The position numbers and the translations under genes are program-made. A DNA stretch of 21,297 nucleotides, from positions 1 to 21,297 of the forward strand of contig CABUDJ010000032.1 of assembly GCA_902490325.1 (NCBI GenBank), written 5' to 3'. This DNA is from an uncultured Collinsella sp. Its GTDB lineage: Bacteria; Actinomycetota; Coriobacteriia; Coriobacteriales; Coriobacteriaceae. The notes beneath the pieces are model-generated. The model was not told the origin of the DNA. It was given only the letters and a program-made list of their open reading frames with translations, and ran no database searches. Shown piece after piece: positions 7,980 to 15,815 of the stretch (the first letter of the stretch is position 1; every line of letters begins with the position of its first letter).

Positions 7980-9500
7980 GTGAGAGAGGAGAGCCCCCGA
8001 CAAGGTATGAGGAGGCCCGACTCGGACCGTGCTTCCTCGCGGCGCAGCACACCGCGTTCCGGTCGCGGCGGGCAGTCGTTTAGCGAACGCTATATTGCCG
8101 GCGTTCCCGCCCGTATCATGCGCCCCCGTTTGATATTCATGGCCTGCTTGTTTACCTTGGTATGCTTTGGCCTGCTGATGGTGTACTCGGCGTCTTCGGT
8201 CGAGGCGCTGCACGAGAATGGCTCGGCGACGTTTTTTCTGGGTCGACAGGCCGCGTTTGCCGTGGTCGGTGTTCTGGCGCTGATTGCCATCGTGCGCGTT
8301 TTGCCGGACAGCTGGTTTGGGGAGGATGTGCTCAGGATCTTCCTCATAGGCATGATAGGGCTACTGTTTCTGGTGTTCTTGGTGGGCAGCGGCAGCCGTG
8401 GCGCCACGCGCTGGCTTAACATCGCCGGTATTCAGTTCCAGCCTTCCGAGTTTTTAAAGCCATTTGCCATTGCGTATTCGGCCATCATGCTTGATCGCTT
8501 CTTTTCGCCCGGTGGCAACATCAACGAATTCCTTCGCAAGATGGGCATCTACCTGGGCATTTCGCTCTTTCTGATCTTTATCCAGCCCGATTTCGGTACT
8601 GTCCTGATCATCCTGTTGACCCTCATGTGCATGGCGTTGTTTGCGGGTCTCGACCCCAGATTTATCATCGGCGTGCTAATCTTCGGCATTCTCGTGATCG
8701 TGATTGCGCTTGTCGCAGAGCCGTACCGTATGGTGCGTATTCAGGTTGCCTTGAACCCTTGGGCCGACGAGTATGGTGACGGCTATCAGGCCACGCTTGC
8801 CATTATGGCCTTTGCCTCGGGCGGTCTGTTCGGCCGTGGCATCGGCAACTCAACCATGAAGTACTCGTATCTGCCCGAGGCGCACAATGACTACATCCTG
8901 GCCATCATTGGCGAGGAAGTCGGTTTTGTCGGAACCGTGCTGTTCTTCTTGGTGTTTGCGATGCTGATCTACTCGGCGTTTCGCATTGCCGAGCAGGCGA
9001 CCGATCGCCGGGGCGCGCTTATGGCGTCTGGCTCCGCGGTCATTCTCGCAGTGCAGTTTTTGATTAACGCGCTGGGCATCCTCAACGTGTTTCCCATGAC
9101 GGGCAAACCGTTGCCGTTTATTAGCTACGGCGGTTCGTCGATTATTGTGTCGCTCATGCTTGCCGGGTTGATCCTGCGCGTTTCGTACGAGAGCGCCCGC
9201 CGCGATGAGTATGACCGCCGCCGCGAGAGCTTTGCCGTTATGGATGAGAGTACCGCCGGCGTGCCCCACGTGCGCGGCGAGCGATCTTCGCGTAACGGTT
9301 TTATCGTCCTGGATGGCTCTGCGACCGAGCCGGCAGCCCGCCCGCGTCAGCGAACGGCGCCGCAAGGTCGTCCTCAGCGCCCCAGCCCTCGCAACGCGGG
9401 CGGCGGATATAATCGAATCGATTTGAACTCGGACCCGTCGGCGCGTCTGCGTACCGACGACCAGGGACCGCGTGTACGAAGGGACTACCATGACCGATAA
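7980..9500 (+). CDS. ftsW: Septal peptidoglycan glycosyltransferase FtsW (SEDS family)
   Basis: FtsW polymerises lipid II into glycan at the septum together with FtsI. With GTG 7980 as start the protein is 506 residues; this start has AGGGG at 7969-7973 six bases upstream. TTG 7974 is in frame but too close to that tract. Family motifs are SRGATRWLNIAGIQFQPSEF (139-158), IQPDFGT (201-207), LPEAHNDYILAIIGEE (298-313, with Asp304 the probable catalytic residue by homology to RodA) and PFISYGGSS (379-387). About ten membrane helices lie between residues 50 and 402. Tails are long: about 50 basic residues in front and about 103 Arg/Pro-rich residues behind. The last 11 bp overlap murG. Confidence 0.95.
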   Translation: MREESPRQGMRRPDSDRASSRRSTPRSGRGGQSFSERYIAGVPARIMRPRLIFMACLFTLVCFGLLMVYSASSVEALHENGSATFFLGRQAAFAVVGVLALIAIVRVLPDSWFGEDVLRIFLIGMIGLLFLVFLVGSGSRGATRWLNIAGIQFQPSEFLKPFAIAYSAIMLDRFFSPGGNINEFLRKMGIYLGISLFLIFIQPDFGTVLIILLTLMCMALFAGLDPRFIIGVLIFGILVIVIALVAEPYRMVRIQVALNPWADEYGDGYQATLAIMAFASGGLFGRGIGNSTMKYSYLPEAHNDYILAIIGEEVGFVGTVLFFLVFAMLIYSAFRIAEQATDRRGALMASGSAVILAVQFLINALGILNVFPMTGKPLPFISYGGSSIIVSLMLAGLILRVSYESARRDEYDRRRESFAVMDESTAGVPHVRGERSSRNGFIVLDGSATEPAARPRQRTAPQGRPQRPSPRNAGGGYNRIDLNSDPSARLRTDDQGPRVRRDYHDR

Positions 9501-10605
9501 AATGACCGTTGCTATTGCAGCCGGCGGCACGGCCGGGCACATCAACCCCGCGCTCGCCTTGGCCGAAGAGCTGCGTGACCGTGGCCACCACGTTGTGTTC
9601 GTGGGCCAGTCGCGCAAGCTCGAGGGTCGTCTGGTCCCCGAGGCTGGGTTTGATTTTGTGCCCATTACGGTCACGGGCTTCGACCGCTCCCGTCCTTGGA
9701 CGGCGCTGACCTCGCTGTGGCGTGTCAACAAAGCCAAGCGTGCGCTCGCCAGTCATTTCTCAAAGGTCGGCAAGCCCGATGCCGCCATTGGTTTTGGTGC
9801 CTATGTCGAGGTTCCGCTGCTGGGGTGGTGCAAGGGCGCGGGCGTTCCGTATCTGCTGCATGAGCAGAACTCTGTTCCGGGCCTGGCCAACAAGATGATG
9901 AACTCCCACGCCGCCCGCGTGTGCATCTCGGTGCCGGCAGCGCGTTCGGTCTTTGAGCGCGAAGGTGACCCTGACCACGTGCTCATGACCGGCAACCCCG
10001 TACGTCGCTCGGTGATCGAGGGCGATCGCGCTCGCGGCCGCAAGGCACTTGGCGTTCCCGAGGACGCTACGCTGCTGCTCGTCTTTGGCGGTTCACTTGG
10101 CGCCCAGCACCTCAACGAGCGTGTGGCTTCGCTCAAAAACGAGCTGCTTTCGCGCAAGAACCTCTATGTGTTGCATTCGACGGGTGCCGACGGCTTTGAG
10201 GAGACCGAGCGCGCTTTGGCGCTGACGCCCGAGGAGGCGAAGCGTTACCGCGTCCAGCCTTACATCGACAACATGGGCGATATGCTGGCTGCTGCCGATT
10301 TGGTGCTCTCGCGTTCGGGCGCATCGAGCGTGGCCGAGATCGCTGCACTCGCCGTGCCTTCGGTGCTCGTGCCGTACCCGCATGCGACGGCCGACCACCA
10401 AACCACCAATGCCCGTTATCTGGTCGACGCTGGGGCCGGCGTGCTCTGCGCCGATGCCGATATCGACGGTTCTGCCTTTGCCGATGAACTGCTGCACCTG
10501 GTCGATGACGCGGCGGCGCGCGACGCCATGCGTCAGGCGGCGCGTGGTCTGGCTCAGGATAGGGCCGCCGCTCTTCTGGCGGATGCGGTAGAGGGTTTGC
10601 GTTAG
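9490..10605 (+). CDS. murG: UDP-N-acetylglucosamine--undecaprenyl-PP-MurNAc-pentapeptide transferase MurG
   Basis: MurG adds GlcNAc to lipid I on the inner face of the membrane, making lipid II, the substrate of FtsW. From ATG 9490 it has 371 residues, the usual length for this GT-B enzyme. Visible signatures are the first glycine-rich loop AAGGTAGHINPALALAEEL (residues 10-28), LHEQNSVPGLANK, and the second loop FGGSLGAQHLNE (199-210). The C-terminal domain contains SRSGASSVAEIAALAVPSVL for UDP-GlcNAc binding. AAGGG at 9479-9483 sits six bases before ATG 9490; an in-frame GTG at 9472 is less likely. The start overlaps the end of ftsW by 11 bp. Confidence 0.96.
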   Translation: MTDKMTVAIAAGGTAGHINPALALAEELRDRGHHVVFVGQSRKLEGRLVPEAGFDFVPITVTGFDRSRPWTALTSLWRVNKAKRALASHFSKVGKPDAAIGFGAYVEVPLLGWCKGAGVPYLLHEQNSVPGLANKMMNSHAARVCISVPAARSVFEREGDPDHVLMTGNPVRRSVIEGDRARGRKALGVPEDATLLLVFGGSLGAQHLNERVASLKNELLSRKNLYVLHSTGADGFEETERALALTPEEAKRYRVQPYIDNMGDMLAAADLVLSRSGASSVAEIAALAVPSVLVPYPHATADHQTTNARYLVDAGAGVLCADADIDGSAFADELLHLVDDAAARDAMRQAARGLAQDRAAALLADAVEGLR

Positions 10606-10702
10606 TTAGACGGGATATCGTCGGTCGCCCTCGCGCTGATGCGGTAGGTGCGGTACAGTTAACGGGTTACAGGCAGTGTTTACGCAAGGAGTACACGAGC
10701 AC

Positions 10703-12121
10703 ATGGCTGATTCCCAGACTGCAACCTCCGCGCCCGAGTTTAAGAGCGCCCACTTTATCGGTATCGGCGGCGCCGGCATGAGCGGCATCGCCCTCGTTCT
10801 TCACGAGCGCGGTTATGCCGTTACCGGCTCCGACCTTAAGACGTCACGTTATATCCGCCAGCTTACCCGCGCTGGTGTGAAGGTGCATGTGGGCCATGAG
10901 GCCGCCACGATCGACGAGGTCAAGCCCGACGTGGTTGTTGTCTCCACCGCTATTCCGGAGTCCAACCCTGAACTCGTGCGCGCTCGCGAGCTTGGTATTC
11001 CCGTGTGGCCCCGTGCCAAGATGCTCTCTGCTTTGGGCCACGGCTACACCACCGTCGCTGTTGCCGGCACGCATGGCAAGACCACCACGTCTTCGATGTG
11101 CGCCACCATGCTCGACCGCATGGGTCTGGATCCGAGCTTCTTGATCGGTGGCATCGTCGAGGGCTATGACACGAACGGCAAGAACGGCTCGGGCGACTAC
11201 TTTGTCGCTGAGGCCGACGAGTCCGACAGCTCCTTCCTGTTCCTGAACCCCAACGTGGTCATCGTGACCAACGTCGAGGCCGACCACCTCGATCACTACT
11301 CGGGTATCGAGGAGATCGAGGCAACTTTCGCCAAATTCATGAGCCTGGTGGGCGAGGACGGCACCGTCATCGTCTGCGGTGAGGACCCGCATCTGGTCGA
11401 GCTCGCCAAGTCGACGGGTCGTCACGTGCTTTCCTACGGCTTTGCCGAGAGCAACGACATCGTCTGCATGCACCCGGATGTCAAGGGCATCCAGAGCGAT
11501 TTTATCGTTCGCTTTGAGGACGGCACTGAGCACGCTGTGGAGATCAAGAGCAATCCCGGTCGCCACAACATGCTCAACGCCACGGCGGTGCTCACCGTCG
11601 CCCATGTCCTGGGCCTTGACATCGACGCCGCCGCCAAGGCGCTCTCGAGCTTTGAGGGCGTCCGCCGTCGCTTTACCCACGTGGGCGATATCGATGGCAT
11701 CACCGTGGTCGATGATTACGGCCATCACCCCACCGAGATCAAGGCGACGCTTGCTGCTGCTTCGTCGCTGGGCTACAAGCACGTCGACGTCGTGTTCCAG
11801 CCGCACCGCTATTCGCGCCTGCAGGCCCTGTGCGACGACTTTGCCGATGCATTTGCCAATGCCGATAAACTGCTGCTGATTGATGTGTTCTCGGCTGGCG
11901 AGATGCCCATTCCGGGTGTCACCTCTAAGATGCTCGCCGATACCGTGCGCGCCAAGCATCCTGGCAAGGAGGTCGTGTACTGCTCCAGCCGTCTTGAGCT
12001 CAATCAGGAGCTCGAGCAGATGGTGGGCGAGGGCGACCTGCTGCTCACTATGGGTGCCGGTGACGTTACGACCGTCGGTCCCGAGTTCATTGAGTATCTG
12101 ACTGCCAAGAAAGACGCTTAA
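10703..12121 (+). CDS. murC: UDP-N-acetylmuramate--L-alanine ligase MurC
   Basis: MurC adds the first amino acid, L-alanine, to UDP-MurNAc with ATP hydrolysis. From ATG 10703 it has 472 residues. Motifs are the N-terminal GIGGAGMSG loop (20-28), the P-loop GTHGKTTTSSM (Lys126), EADESDSSFLFLNPNVVIVTN region, NVEADHLDHY, and the C-terminal DDYGHHPTEIKAT and FQPHRYSRL that are diagnostic for MurC over other Mur ligases. AAGGAG at 10686-10691 precedes the start by 11 bases; an in-frame GTG at 10676 would add nine residues with no better signal. The 97-bp gap after murG holds no clear promoter or terminator. Confidence 0.96.
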   Translation: MADSQTATSAPEFKSAHFIGIGGAGMSGIALVLHERGYAVTGSDLKTSRYIRQLTRAGVKVHVGHEAATIDEVKPDVVVVSTAIPESNPELVRARELGIPVWPRAKMLSALGHGYTTVAVAGTHGKTTTSSMCATMLDRMGLDPSFLIGGIVEGYDTNGKNGSGDYFVAEADESDSSFLFLNPNVVIVTNVEADHLDHYSGIEEIEATFAKFMSLVGEDGTVIVCGEDPHLVELAKSTGRHVLSYGFAESNDIVCMHPDVKGIQSDFIVRFEDGTEHAVEIKSNPGRHNMLNATAVLTVAHVLGLDIDAAAKALSSFEGVRRRFTHVGDIDGITVVDDYGHHPTEIKATLAAASSLGYKHVDVVFQPHRYSRLQALCDDFADAFANADKLLLIDVFSAGEMPIPGVTSKMLADTVRAKHPGKEVVYCSSRLELNQELEQMVGEGDLLLTMGAGDVTTVGPEFIEYLTAKKDA

Positions 12122-12126
12122 GTCTA

Positions 12127-13038
12127 ATGGGTCTGTTTAACGCCGTCATGGCGCTCTCGGGCATGATCGACACGGATGTGATCGAGGACGAGCGCCTTGC
12201 GCGTCATACGAGCTATCGTATCGGCGGCAAGGCCGACCTCTTTGTGACGTGCCATAGCTATCATGCCCTCCGCCGCGCCGTGGCGGTGCTCGATCGCGAG
12301 CAGGTGCCGTGGGTCATCATCGGCAAGGGCTCCAATCTGCTGGTTGCCGATGGCGGTTATCGCGGCGCCGTCATTTCGCTCGGACGTGAGTTTCAGCGCA
12401 CGGTTGTTGCCGATGACGGTTGTACGCTGACGGTCGGTGCGGGCGTGATGTTTGCGCGCCTGGTCAACGATGCCCTGTCGCGTAGCCTCTCGGGCCTTGA
12501 GTTTGCCGTTGGCATCCCTGGTTCGGTTGGCGGTGCGATATCTATGAATGCCGGCACACGGACCGAGTGGATTGGCTCGCTGGTTGAGGATGTCGTAACG
12601 TTTGACCCGGCATCCGGTATCAAACATTATGCGGGGTCCGAGATCACTTGGGGCTACCGCGAATGTAGCCTTCCCCGCAATGAGATCATCCTCGAGTGCG
12701 TGCTCAAGCTTAAACCGGCGCCCAAGGCCGACATTCGCGAGCGCATGGAGCGGTACCTGACGAGGCGCAAGCGTACACAGCCCATGGGTCGCGCATCCTG
12801 CGGGTCGGTCTTTCGCAACCCGCCCGATGCGAGCGTGGGCAAGCTTATCGAGGATTGTGGATTAAAGGGTTTTTCGATTGGCGGCGCGGAAGTTTCGCCC
12901 GTTCACGCTAATTTTATCGTTAATAACGGAACTGCCTCGGCCGATGACGTTGCCGCGGTTATCAGACATGTGCACGGAAAGGTGAGGGAGGCGTATGGCA
13001 TCGAGCTCAGACCGGAAGTTAAATTCCTCGGCTTCTAG
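12127..13038 (+). CDS. murB: UDP-N-acetylmuramate dehydrogenase MurB
   Basis: MurB is the FAD enzyme that reduces UDP-GlcNAc-enolpyruvate to UDP-MurNAc with NADPH. The 303 residues include HTSYRIGGKADLFV and IIGKGSNLLVADGGYRG for FAD binding, GLEFAVGIPGSVGGAISMNAG, and RASCGSVFRNP with Ser227 in the position of the catalytic serine. A GGAEVSPVHANFIVN stretch near the C-terminus completes the fold and places it with the shorter type of MurB. The start ATG 12127 is 5 bp after murC and has no good Shine-Dalgarno sequence; in-frame ATG 12148 or 12163 are possible. The final 44 bp overlap ftsQ in a different frame. Confidence 0.95.
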   Translation: MGLFNAVMALSGMIDTDVIEDERLARHTSYRIGGKADLFVTCHSYHALRRAVAVLDREQVPWVIIGKGSNLLVADGGYRGAVISLGREFQRTVVADDGCTLTVGAGVMFARLVNDALSRSLSGLEFAVGIPGSVGGAISMNAGTRTEWIGSLVEDVVTFDPASGIKHYAGSEITWGYRECSLPRNEIILECVLKLKPAPKADIRERMERYLTRRKRTQPMGRASCGSVFRNPPDASVGKLIEDCGLKGFSIGGAEVSPVHANFIVNNGTASADDVAAVIRHVHGKVREAYGIELRPEVKFLGF

Positions 13039-14251
13039 AGCATCGAAACCCACCTTCCGCCGCGCCGGAGGGCGTTCCGGCGCGCCTGCCAAACCTCAAC
13101 GCAATATCGTCGCGCACTCTAAGCCTGTCGGGCATGCTCGACAGACCAGTCGTCCGGTTGTCGGCTCGCAGCTCGGTAATCGTCCGGCCGCAAAAAAGTC
13201 CTCGCGTCCCTCGGTGACGTCAAAGCCTGTTATGGGCGCCAAGCCTGCCCGTCCTATGGCAACTCCTAAGCCCTCGACAGGAACTAAGGCGGCGCGTCCG
13301 AGTCGCACGCTGGGCGCATCGAAACCGCGCTCGCTGACATCGGTGCCGGCTACCGCCAAGAAGCCTTCGGGTAAAAAAGGCGTCAACCCGTTGTCTTTAC
13401 TTAGGGCGATGGCAAATAAAACATCAGACGCCGCTTCTGTCGTTACAGGCAAAGGCAAAATCGTGGGCGGCGTTTTGGCCGTCTTGGCCGTGCTCGTCGT
13501 CGTTGCTATCGTGGTGATTAACTCTGGATTGTTTACCGCCACTGATATTCAGATTCAAGGCAGCGAGCATGTGACGAAGCACGATGCTATCCAGCTGATC
13601 GATTTGCCCGAGGGAACGTCGCTTTTTAACGTCGATCCCGACCAGATTACCGAGGACCTCAAGCAGAACCCGTGGGTCTCGGGCGTGGATGTCCAGCGTC
13701 AGTTCCCACATACGCTCATCATTACGCCGATGGAGCGCAAGGTCATTGCAATTGCCTATATCAGCTCCGATGACCTTGCCTGGGCCATCGGGGATGATGA
13801 CACCTGGATCGCCCCGCTGTCGACGTCGGTCGAAGTGGATGACCAGGGCAACGTCATCACGACGGGGCAGGGCTCAAATACCCTGACCGGCATTGATGCC
13901 GCGCTGGCGCTCGCTAAGCACTATGGCGCGGTGTTGTTGACTGATGTCTCGGCGGATGTCGCTCCGGTTTCCGGCCAGGCAGTGAGCTCCAAGGCCGTTA
14001 AGGCTGGCTTGGATTATGTGCGTGGTTTTTCGAGCGAGTTCTTGGGACAAGTCAAGGATATTTCCACGCCTTCGGTCGAAGCCATCTCGGCAAACCTCAA
14101 TAACGGCATTGAGGTGTCGCTGGGCGATTCGAACGATATCGTCAAGAAGGAGCGCGTAGTCACCAAGCTGCTTTCGCAGGTAGAGGGCGTAACGTATATC
14201 AATGTGCGCTCTCCGGGTAACTATACATTTAGGAACGCTCCGACCTCGTAG
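12995..14251 (+). CDS. ftsQ: Cell division protein FtsQ/DivIB
   Basis: FtsQ/DivIB is the bitopic divisome protein that binds the FtsL-FtsB pair. The 418 residues divide into a very long basic cytoplasmic tail (1-155), one transmembrane helix (about 157-177), a POTRA domain (about 180-250, with IQIQGSEHVTKHDAIQLIDL and GTSLFNVD and the NPWVSGVDVQRQFPHTLII strand) and a C-terminal beta domain. Typical FtsQ proteins are 250-300 residues, so the tail explains the extra length. It is rich in Lys, Arg, Ser, Pro and Ala with recurring KP and RP units. GGGAGG at 12985-12990, inside murB, supports ATG 12995. ftsZ follows after 199 bp. Confidence 0.9.
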   Translation: MASSSDRKLNSSASRASKPTFRRAGGRSGAPAKPQRNIVAHSKPVGHARQTSRPVVGSQLGNRPAAKKSSRPSVTSKPVMGAKPARPMATPKPSTGTKAARPSRTLGASKPRSLTSVPATAKKPSGKKGVNPLSLLRAMANKTSDAASVVTGKGKIVGGVLAVLAVLVVVAIVVINSGLFTATDIQIQGSEHVTKHDAIQLIDLPEGTSLFNVDPDQITEDLKQNPWVSGVDVQRQFPHTLIITPMERKVIAIAYISSDDLAWAIGDDDTWIAPLSTSVEVDDQGNVITTGQGSNTLTGIDAALALAKHYGAVLLTDVSADVAPVSGQAVSSKAVKAGLDYVRGFSSEFLGQVKDISTPSVEAISANLNNGIEVSLGDSNDIVKKERVVTKLLSQVEGVTYINVRSPGNYTFRNAPTS

Positions 14252-14450
14252 CGCTGGTTGATGCTTTGTTGAGGGGCCATACCACGCCGTTTATCTGGTT
14301 TGTTTGGTTTTCACGGTCAATTATTTGACTGATACGTTCATAATGTGCAAACATAATACGGTTTACCTTTGCATTTACTTTCAACCTGAAGGTTAATGTG
14401 CGCAGGGGTCGACCCATGCTATGGCTATAACCTTTGTTCGGAGGACCGAC
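14252..14450 (+). promoter_or_regulatory. AT-rich regulatory region upstream of ftsZ
   Basis: This gap contains a markedly AT-rich stretch; 14301-14400 has about 34% GC by hand count in an otherwise GC-rich window. It includes TTGACT (14325-14330), CATAAT twice (14339-14344 and 14352-14357), a TGCAAA/TTTGCA inverted repeat (14346-14351 and 14368-14373), and a tight palindrome AACCT-GA-AGGTT (14383-14394). The TTGACT to second CATAAT spacing is 21 bp, too long for an ordinary promoter, so the exact promoter is not resolved. A dedicated ftsZ promoter here is likely, since many bacteria transcribe ftsZ separately at high level. GGAGG at 14440-14444 is the ftsZ ribosome binding site. Confidence 0.45.
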
Positions 14451-15605
14451 ATGCACGAGACAGAGATCAACAACTACCTTGCCGTCATTAAGGTGGTCGG
14501 CGTCGGCGGCGGCGGTACCAACGCGGTCAATCGAATGATCGAAGAGGGCATCCGCGGCGTCGAGTTTGTTGCCATCAACACCGATGCTCAGGCACTCGCG
14601 ATCTCTGATGCCGATATCAAGGTGCACATCGGCACCGACCTTACCCGCGGCCTGGGCGCCGGCGCCAACCCCGAGGTTGGCCGCAAGGCTGCCGATGAGT
14701 CCCGCGACGACATTGCCGAGGCGCTCGCTGGTGCCGACATGGTGTTCATCACCTGCGGCGAGGGCGGTGGCACCGGTACCGGCGCTGCTCCCATCGTTGC
14801 CGATATCGCGATGAACGAGGTCGGTGCGCTGACCGTCGCCGTCGTGACCAAGCCCTTCACCTTCGAGGGCCGCAAGCGCAAGAAGAGCGCCGAGGAGGGC
14901 ATTAAGACCCTCTCCGATTGCGTCGACACCATGATCGTCATCCCTAACGATAAGCTGCTCGACATCGCCGAGAAGAAGACCACCATGCTCGAGGCCTTCG
15001 CGATTGCCGATGGCGTCCTTTCCCAGGGCACCCAGGGCATCACCGACCTCATCACCGTCCCCGGTATCATCAACCTGGACTTCGCCGATGTTAAGACCAT
15101 CATGAAGCAGGCCGGTACCGCCATGATGGGTATCGGTACCTCTTCTGGGGACACCCGTGCCGTCGACGCTGCCCAGCAGGCCATCTCCAGCCCGCTGCTC
15201 GAGAGCTCCATCGATGGTGCCACGCGCGTGCTGCTCTCCATCGCCGGTTCCAAGGACCTGGGCATCCAGGAGATCAGCGACGCCGCCGACGTTGTCGCCA
15301 ACGCCGTCGACCCCGAGGCCAACATCATCTTCGGTACCGTTGTCGACGAGTCCCTGGGCGATCAGGTGCGTATCACCGTCATCGCTACGGGCTTCTCCGA
15401 CTCCAACGTCAACCGTCAGGACGAGCTCTTTGCTGCTCAGCAGTCTCAGAGCAAGGCCGCTGCCTCCGCTGAGCCGCAGCGCACCGCTCCTGCCACGAGC
15501 CCGGCTCAGGCCGCTCCGACCCGCAATGTCGGTGGCACCGAGCTTCCTAACTTCGGCAACGATCAGTTCGAGCTTCCCGACTTCCTGAAGCGCGGTAGCT
15601 TCTAA
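14451..15605 (+). CDS. ftsZ: Cell division protein FtsZ
   Basis: FtsZ is the tubulin-like GTPase that polymerises into the Z ring. From ATG 14451, with GGAGG six bases upstream, it has 384 residues; ATG 14421 in frame lacks a ribosome binding site. Motifs are VGVGGGGTNAVNRM near the N-terminus, the tubulin signature GGGTGTG (105-111), and the T7 synergy loop NLDFADV (208-214) that completes GTP hydrolysis in the next subunit. A short Gln/Ala/Pro-rich linker leads to the C-terminal peptide with ELPDFLKRGSF, the docking site for membrane tethers. No ftsA precedes it; SepF is the usual tether in actinobacteria but is not in the window. A strong terminator follows. Confidence 0.98.
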   Translation: MHETEINNYLAVIKVVGVGGGGTNAVNRMIEEGIRGVEFVAINTDAQALAISDADIKVHIGTDLTRGLGAGANPEVGRKAADESRDDIAEALAGADMVFITCGEGGGTGTGAAPIVADIAMNEVGALTVAVVTKPFTFEGRKRKKSAEEGIKTLSDCVDTMIVIPNDKLLDIAEKKTTMLEAFAIADGVLSQGTQGITDLITVPGIINLDFADVKTIMKQAGTAMMGIGTSSGDTRAVDAAQQAISSPLLESSIDGATRVLLSIAGSKDLGIQEISDAADVVANAVDPEANIIFGTVVDESLGDQVRITVIATGFSDSNVNRQDELFAAQQSQSKAAASAEPQRTAPATSPAQAAPTRNVGGTELPNFGNDQFELPDFLKRGSF

Positions 15606-15631
15606 GTCGTTCTTTGCATTGTTGTGCGCAG

Positions 15632-15663
15632 GGGCGTGTCCGTATGGACGCGCCCTTTTTATT
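15632..15663 (+). terminator. Intrinsic terminator after ftsZ
   Basis: GGGCGTGTCC (15632-15641) pairs with GGACGCGCCC (15646-15655) in a 10-bp stem with one G-U wobble and a GTAT loop, followed at once by TTTTTATTT. It lies 26 bp after the ftsZ stop and is a textbook rho-independent terminator closing the dcw transcript. Confidence 0.93.
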
Positions 15664-15692
15664 TCGACTTTGTAAACTAGAACCTCCAATCT

Positions 15693-15710
15693 CTTTACGT
15701 TCCCTTTACG
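15693..15710 (+). promoter_or_regulatory. CTTTACG direct repeat upstream of pgeF-pst, Pho-box-like layout
   Basis: CTTTACG occurs at 15693-15699 and 15704-15710, separated by TTCC. The 7-4-7 layout with 11-bp period is that of PhoB/PhoP family boxes, although the bases do not match the E. coli consensus; TTTACG is closer to the TT(A/C/T)ACA-type half-site of Gram-positive PhoP. It lies between the ftsZ terminator and pgeF, the first gene of a unit that includes pstSCAB-phoU. Possible -10 hexamers downstream are TATCCT (15731-15736) and TATAAA (15758-15763), neither with a clear -35. Confidence 0.35.
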
Positions 15711-15815
15711 ATTGCCTCCAGCGCAGCAGGTATCCTTTTAGAGAAGTATGACAGCCGTATAAACGCGGGCTGTAGCGGCGATGCCGCGGTACTTGTGTTA
15801 TTAGGAGGCTTTAGT

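Noticed and set aside
10606..10702. The gap between murG and murC, considered as an internal promoter region because of TACAGT at 10654-10659.
   Set aside because: No -35-like hexamer lies at the right distance and no dyad or terminator structure is evident.
14397..15634. The 12-mer TGTGCGCAGGGG occurs at 14397-14408 and again at 15623-15634, flanking ftsZ.
   Set aside because: Several chance 12-bp matches are expected in a window of this size, and the second copy runs into the terminator stem, so there is no good evidence of an element.
14229..15689. A 486-codon open frame on the - strand opposite ftsZ.
   Set aside because: It mirrors the strongly biased codon use of ftsZ, gives a Gly/Asp/His-rich low-complexity product, and runs across the ftsZ terminator and upstream region.
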